The position numbers were made by a program, and so were the translations under genes. Shown here piece by piece: positions 61,335-64,000 of a stretch of DNA of 64,000 nt (its first letter is position 1; each line of letters opens with the position of its first letter). Source of the DNA: Clostridium sp. Marseille-P2415 (GTDB taxonomy: Bacteria > Bacillota > Clostridia > Lachnospirales > Lachnospiraceae); contig NZ_LT732526.1 of assembly GCF_900155545.1 (NCBI RefSeq), forward strand, positions 3,682,286-3,746,285, written 5' to 3'. Below the pieces are notes generated by a model. That model was given only the letters and a program-made list of their open reading frames with translations, made no database searches and was not told the DNA's origin.

Positions 61335-62389
61335 CAGAGATGAATGTGCAGGCAAATCCGGCAGAGCCGGCAGGAAAAGAAGGAAACGGAAGCAGGGAGA
61401 TCTGGAAAAAACATGCCGGGATGTCATTTCTTGCGGTGATCCTGCTTTTTCTGATCACGTTTTACATATCCGTCAACACTGGAAGCATTGAACTATCCGT
61501 AAGCCAGCTGCTGCGGGGCTTGTTTGTGGAATATGACGCGCAGGTGGCCACCGTGTGGGATTTGAGATTTCCCCGCATTTTGATTGCCTCTCTGGGCGGA
61601 GCGGCATTATCCGTATCCGGAGTGCTGTTCCAGGCCTGTATGAAGAATCCGATCGCAGACCCCGGGATCATCGGTGTCAGTTCCGGAGCCGGTTTTGTAT
61701 CGGTACTGATCGCGGGAATGTTTCCGGAGCTGTATTTTCTTACCCCCTTTCTGGCGTTTGCAGGCGGAATCCTGGCGTGTGTCATGGTATACCTGCTGGC
61801 CTTTCAGAACGGGCTGAATCCTTTGAGGGTGGTTCTGGTGGGGGTGGCGGTAAACGCGGTGTTTACGGGACTTACCCAGGCGTTCAACTCCATGACCGGA
61901 GGGAATTTAAGCGGAGTGGCTTCCATTGCCAATGCCAATATCGCACAGAAGACCTGGGATGATGTGTTTATCATTACCGGCTATGCGGTGCTGGGGCTTG
62001 TGCTGGCCTGGCTGGTATTTTATCAATGCGATCTGCTCTCCCTAAGTGACCGGACCGCAAGGGGACTGGGAGTAAATGTGACTGCGGTCAGGATCGGGGT
62101 ATCCCTAATTGCAGTGGTCCTTGCCTCCATATCAACTGCAGAGGTGGGGGTAGTATCCTTTATCGGCCTGATCGTACCTCATATTGCCCGGATACTGATC
62201 GGTTCCGGCCATAAGGCGCTGATCCCATTTTCCATGATCGGAGGAGCTTTTTTGATGCTCTTAGCGGATACCCTGGGGCGGACCATAGCGGCCCCTTATG
62301 AAATTTCAGCTTCCATCCTGCTGTCCATTGTAGGCGGACCGATGCTGATCATCCTGCTTCGAAGGAGTGAAAAGACTTATGGCGTATGA
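61331..62389 (+). CDS. Heme ABC transporter permease (FecCD/IsdF-like)
   Basis: FecCD-family permease with about ten helices; RFPRILIASLGGAALSVSGVLFQACMKNPIADPGIIGVSSGAGF is the N-terminal family signature (quoted in part), and GLIVPHIARIL the cytoplasmic coupling region. 352 aa. A ~25-residue hydrophilic tail precedes the first helix. Start overlaps isdE by four bases. Confidence 0.92.
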   Translation: MTEMNVQANPAEPAGKEGNGSREIWKKHAGMSFLAVILLFLITFYISVNTGSIELSVSQLLRGLFVEYDAQVATVWDLRFPRILIASLGGAALSVSGVLFQACMKNPIADPGIIGVSSGAGFVSVLIAGMFPELYFLTPFLAFAGGILACVMVYLLAFQNGLNPLRVVLVGVAVNAVFTGLTQAFNSMTGGNLSGVASIANANIAQKTWDDVFIITGYAVLGLVLAWLVFYQCDLLSLSDRTARGLGVNVTAVRIGVSLIAVVLASISTAEVGVVSFIGLIVPHIARILIGSGHKALIPFSMIGGAFLMLLADTLGRTIAAPYEISASILLSIVGGPMLIILLRRSEKTYGV

Positions 62390-63269
62390 GAATAACCGCC
62401 GTACTCCCCGCATGAAGAATGTAAGGGGCCTTGAGCTGGTACGGACAGTGAGGCAAGAAAGGCATGAGGATGCCGGGAATGGAAACAGAATGCCGGAGGC
62501 GGTCATGAAGACGGAAGGACTTACCTTTTCTTATGACGGAACCGCCAATGTGCTGGAAAATTTCAATCTGGGAATACAAAAGGGAAAGATAACGGTGCTC
62601 ATGGGAGCAAACGGCTGCGGAAAAAGCACCCTGTTCAATCTGATGACAAGGAACCTGTATCCGGATGAAGGAACCGTCCTCTTAAGGGGCAGGAATGCCG
62701 ATGATATGAATCGGAAGGAATTTGCCCGGAATGTGGCGATCGTCCATCAGAACAATACTGCTCCGCCGGACCTCACGGTAGAAACACTGATCGGCTATGG
62801 CAGGACCCCCTATCTGGCACCCTTTCAGACGGCAGGGGATATGGAAGATAAGAAAGCGGTGGAATGGGCCATGGAAGTGACTCACGTTGATCCGATCCGG
62901 AATAAATACGTGTCGGAGCTGTCCGGGGGACAGCGGCAGAGGGTATGGATCGCCATGAGCCTTGCACAGATGACGGATGTGCTGTTTTTGGATGAGCCGA
63001 CCACCTATCTGGATATCCGGTATCAGATCGAGATACTGAAGCTGGTGAGGCGTTTGAACCGGGAATACGGGATCACCATTGTCATGGTACTCCATGATAT
63101 CAACCAGGCCATGGAATACGGAGATGTGTTCATCGGTATGAAGGATGGCGAAATTGTAACGGAAGGCGATCCGAAAGAGGTGGTGGATGCGGAGGTGCTT
63201 TATAAGCTTTACGGCATCCGGCTTCCAGTGGCGGAGACAGAGGGGAGAAGGTACGTGCTGACCGTTTAG
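62379..63269 (+). CDS. Heme ABC transporter ATP-binding protein (FecE-like)
   Basis: ABC ATPase: Walker A GANGCGKST, Q-loop AIVHQNN, signature LSGGQRQRVWIAM, Walker B DVLFLDEPTTYLD and H-loop VMVLHDINQA. The first ~45 residues are an unusual hydrophilic extension before the core domain begins at TEGLTFSYDG. ATG 62379 follows GAAGGAG; a GTG at 62367 is possible. It overlaps the permease end by 11 bases. Confidence 0.92.
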   Translation: MAYENNRRTPRMKNVRGLELVRTVRQERHEDAGNGNRMPEAVMKTEGLTFSYDGTANVLENFNLGIQKGKITVLMGANGCGKSTLFNLMTRNLYPDEGTVLLRGRNADDMNRKEFARNVAIVHQNNTAPPDLTVETLIGYGRTPYLAPFQTAGDMEDKKAVEWAMEVTHVDPIRNKYVSELSGGQRQRVWIAMSLAQMTDVLFLDEPTTYLDIRYQIEILKLVRRLNREYGITIVMVLHDINQAMEYGDVFIGMKDGEIVTEGDPKEVVDAEVLYKLYGIRLPVAETEGRRYVLTV

Positions 63270-63270
63270 T

Positions 63271-63301
63271 CATGCCCCTTTCTTGAGGGGAAAGGGGCAT
63301 G
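63271..63301 (+). terminator. Hairpin after the heme operon
   Basis: CATGCCCCTTTC / GAAAGGGGCATG, a perfect 12-bp stem two bases after the ATPase stop codon. There is no T-tract on the right, so termination may be partial, or the hairpin protects the mRNA end. Confidence 0.65.
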
Positions 63302-63418
63302 CTGCAAAAAAGCAAGACTCTTAATTCTGTTGTATCGCACACAATATGCGGATTAAGGTAGATGGGATTTAAAAGTCCTGAAACAACAAAATACCTCATT
63401 TTGAAAGGAGAATCTTTT

Positions 63419-63835
63419 ATGAAAAAAATTGCAACAATGGCTGCTGCTATGGCAATGTCCGCAATGATGGCGATGTCCGCATTTGCGTCAAATTATTCGG
63501 GAACTTATTTCTATTTTGATGCCGGACAGACACAGAAGGCCCCGGCCCATGCACAGACTACGGTAACGGGAATAGAAACAGCGGATGGCGACGAAGCAGG
63601 AACTACAGATATCGTCATTTATGTGCAGGAAATTGAGCACAGCGGAGTGGTCGGAGAGATCCAGTCCATTACGATTGATGGACAAACCGTGTATTCCGAT
63701 GGCAGTTCGATTGCATTTTATGGTGTAGATAACGATTTGATCAACGCCAAAGGCTTAATAAATGCATCAGTTACAATAACCAATGACGGTCATCCGGTGG
63801 ATCTTTCAGATATCTATCTGGATGTAGAACAGTAA
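63419..63835 (+). CDS. Small secreted protein of unknown function
   Basis: 138 residues. Signal peptide with a Met/Ala-rich core (KKIATMAAAMAMSAMMAMSAFA, about 1-23), then ~115 residues predicted as beta-strand-rich, ending DIYLDVEQ. No Cys, no Shp- or NEAT-like pattern, no sorting signal. ATG 63419 follows AAAGGAG by eight bases. It lies after the heme operon hairpin and before another exported protein, so it may belong to the same surface system. Not recognised. Confidence 0.78.
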   Translation: MKKIATMAAAMAMSAMMAMSAFASNYSGTYFYFDAGQTQKAPAHAQTTVTGIETADGDEAGTTDIVIYVQEIEHSGVVGEIQSITIDGQTVYSDGSSIAFYGVDNDLINAKGLINASVTITNDGHPVDLSDIYLDVEQ

Positions 63836-63861
63836 TGCTGTGACAAAAGTCAGGTGATTTT

Positions 63862-63912
63862 AAGATACAGCCTTCCGATATATGTGTGCTGAGGATGGCT
63901 GTATCTTATTAT
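63862..63912 (+). terminator. Terminator after the small secreted protein gene
   Basis: AAGATACAGCC / GGCTGTATCTT, perfect 11-bp stem with a 25-base loop, followed by ATTAT. Confidence 0.65.
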
Positions 63913-63928
63913 AGCAGAGGAGGAGAAA

Positions 63929-64000
63929 ATGAAAAGCAAGTGCCTGATGAAGGGGAAAATAAAATCGGTCATATTTCTGTTTTTTTGTCTGTCTTTGGCG
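63929..64000 (+). CDS. Partial gene, N-terminus of an exported protein
   Basis: AGGAGG at 63918-63923 precedes ATG 63929. The 24 codons present give a basic start (MKSKCLMKGKIKS) and a hydrophobic run (VIFLFFCLSLA), the beginning of a signal peptide. The rest is outside the window. Given its place it could be the missing sortase B substrate or another heme-binding protein. Confidence 0.6.
   Translation, partial: MKSKCLMKGKIKSVIFLFFCLSLA

Noticed and set aside
1-64000. CRISPR arrays, rRNA and tRNA genes
   Set aside because: No regularly spaced repeat arrays and no conserved rRNA or tRNA sequence were recognised on either strand; this was done by eye and could miss a tRNA.

Overview
The window looks like chromosomal DNA of an anaerobic, spore-forming, Gram-positive clostridium, most likely a member of the Lachnospiraceae. 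The grounds are moderate GC, AGGAGG ribosome binding sites almost everywhere, sporulation genes (spmA, yyaC), a FabK-type rather than FabI-type fatty acid operon with fused AccD-AccA, CBS-type Mn-dependent pyrophosphatase, class B sortase, and several small families typical of that group (TSCPD protein, DUF5711 protein). No rRNA, tRNA or CRISPR array was recognised. The species is not identified.

Layout. 1-1.6 kb: 3' part of a group II intron with its reverse transcriptase, sitting just upstream of a sugar-binding lipoprotein and a LacI regulator. 4.4-15.1 kb: a complete type II fatty acid synthesis operon fabH-acpP-fabK-fabD-fabG-fabF-accB-fabZ-accC-accDA plus a second FabK-family flavoprotein that carries a C-terminal cysteine cluster (FabX-like). 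Two FabT-like palindromes lie in front of fabH and acpP. 15.2-16.7 kb: an AT-rich islet with a split HipA-like kinase module in the order kinase, then N-subdomain. 16.7-18.5 kb: spmA and a secreted PL9-type pectate lyase. 18.5-25.8 kb: a GntR-controlled sugar operon encoding an ABC importer, two-subunit transketolase, a cupin and a transaldolase. 25.8-37.5 kb: housekeeping and sporulation/envelope genes (mtnN, pgi, yyaC, a LysM protein, a DUF5711 protein, full-length tkt, glcK) with several uncharacterised membrane or coiled-coil proteins. 37.5-41.6 kb: a LysR-controlled UbiD/UbiX-type non-oxidative aromatic acid decarboxylase operon with subunit D and an LpdD-like protein. 41.7-51.7 kb: two chemoreceptors, pyrophosphatase with a structured leader, flavin reductase, an atypical shikimate kinase, an MmsA-type dehydrogenase, a LuxR regulator and a small HTH protein. 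51.8-57.1 kb: a three-gene exopolysaccharide operon whose synthase has a PilZ domain and so is predicted to respond to c-di-GMP. 57.2-64 kb: a DtxR-like regulator followed by a heme-acquisition operon (sortase B, Shp-like heme-binding surface protein, IsdE-like lipoprotein, permease, ATPase) with DtxR-like operators in its leader.

How the parts work together. The acetyl-CoA carboxylase genes feed malonyl units to the Fab enzymes in the same operon, and the FabX-like protein is the best local candidate for introducing a double bond, since no FabA, FabM or FabN is present. The GntR operon pairs import of an unknown sugar with transketolase/transaldolase carbon shuffling, next to a divergent pectate lyase. 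The heme locus binds heme at the surface, passes it to an IsdE-like lipoprotein and imports it, under probable metal control. The most interesting unexplained items are the FabX-like gene, the transketolase/cupin/transaldolase operon, the reversed split HipA module and the operator-rich leader of the heme operon.
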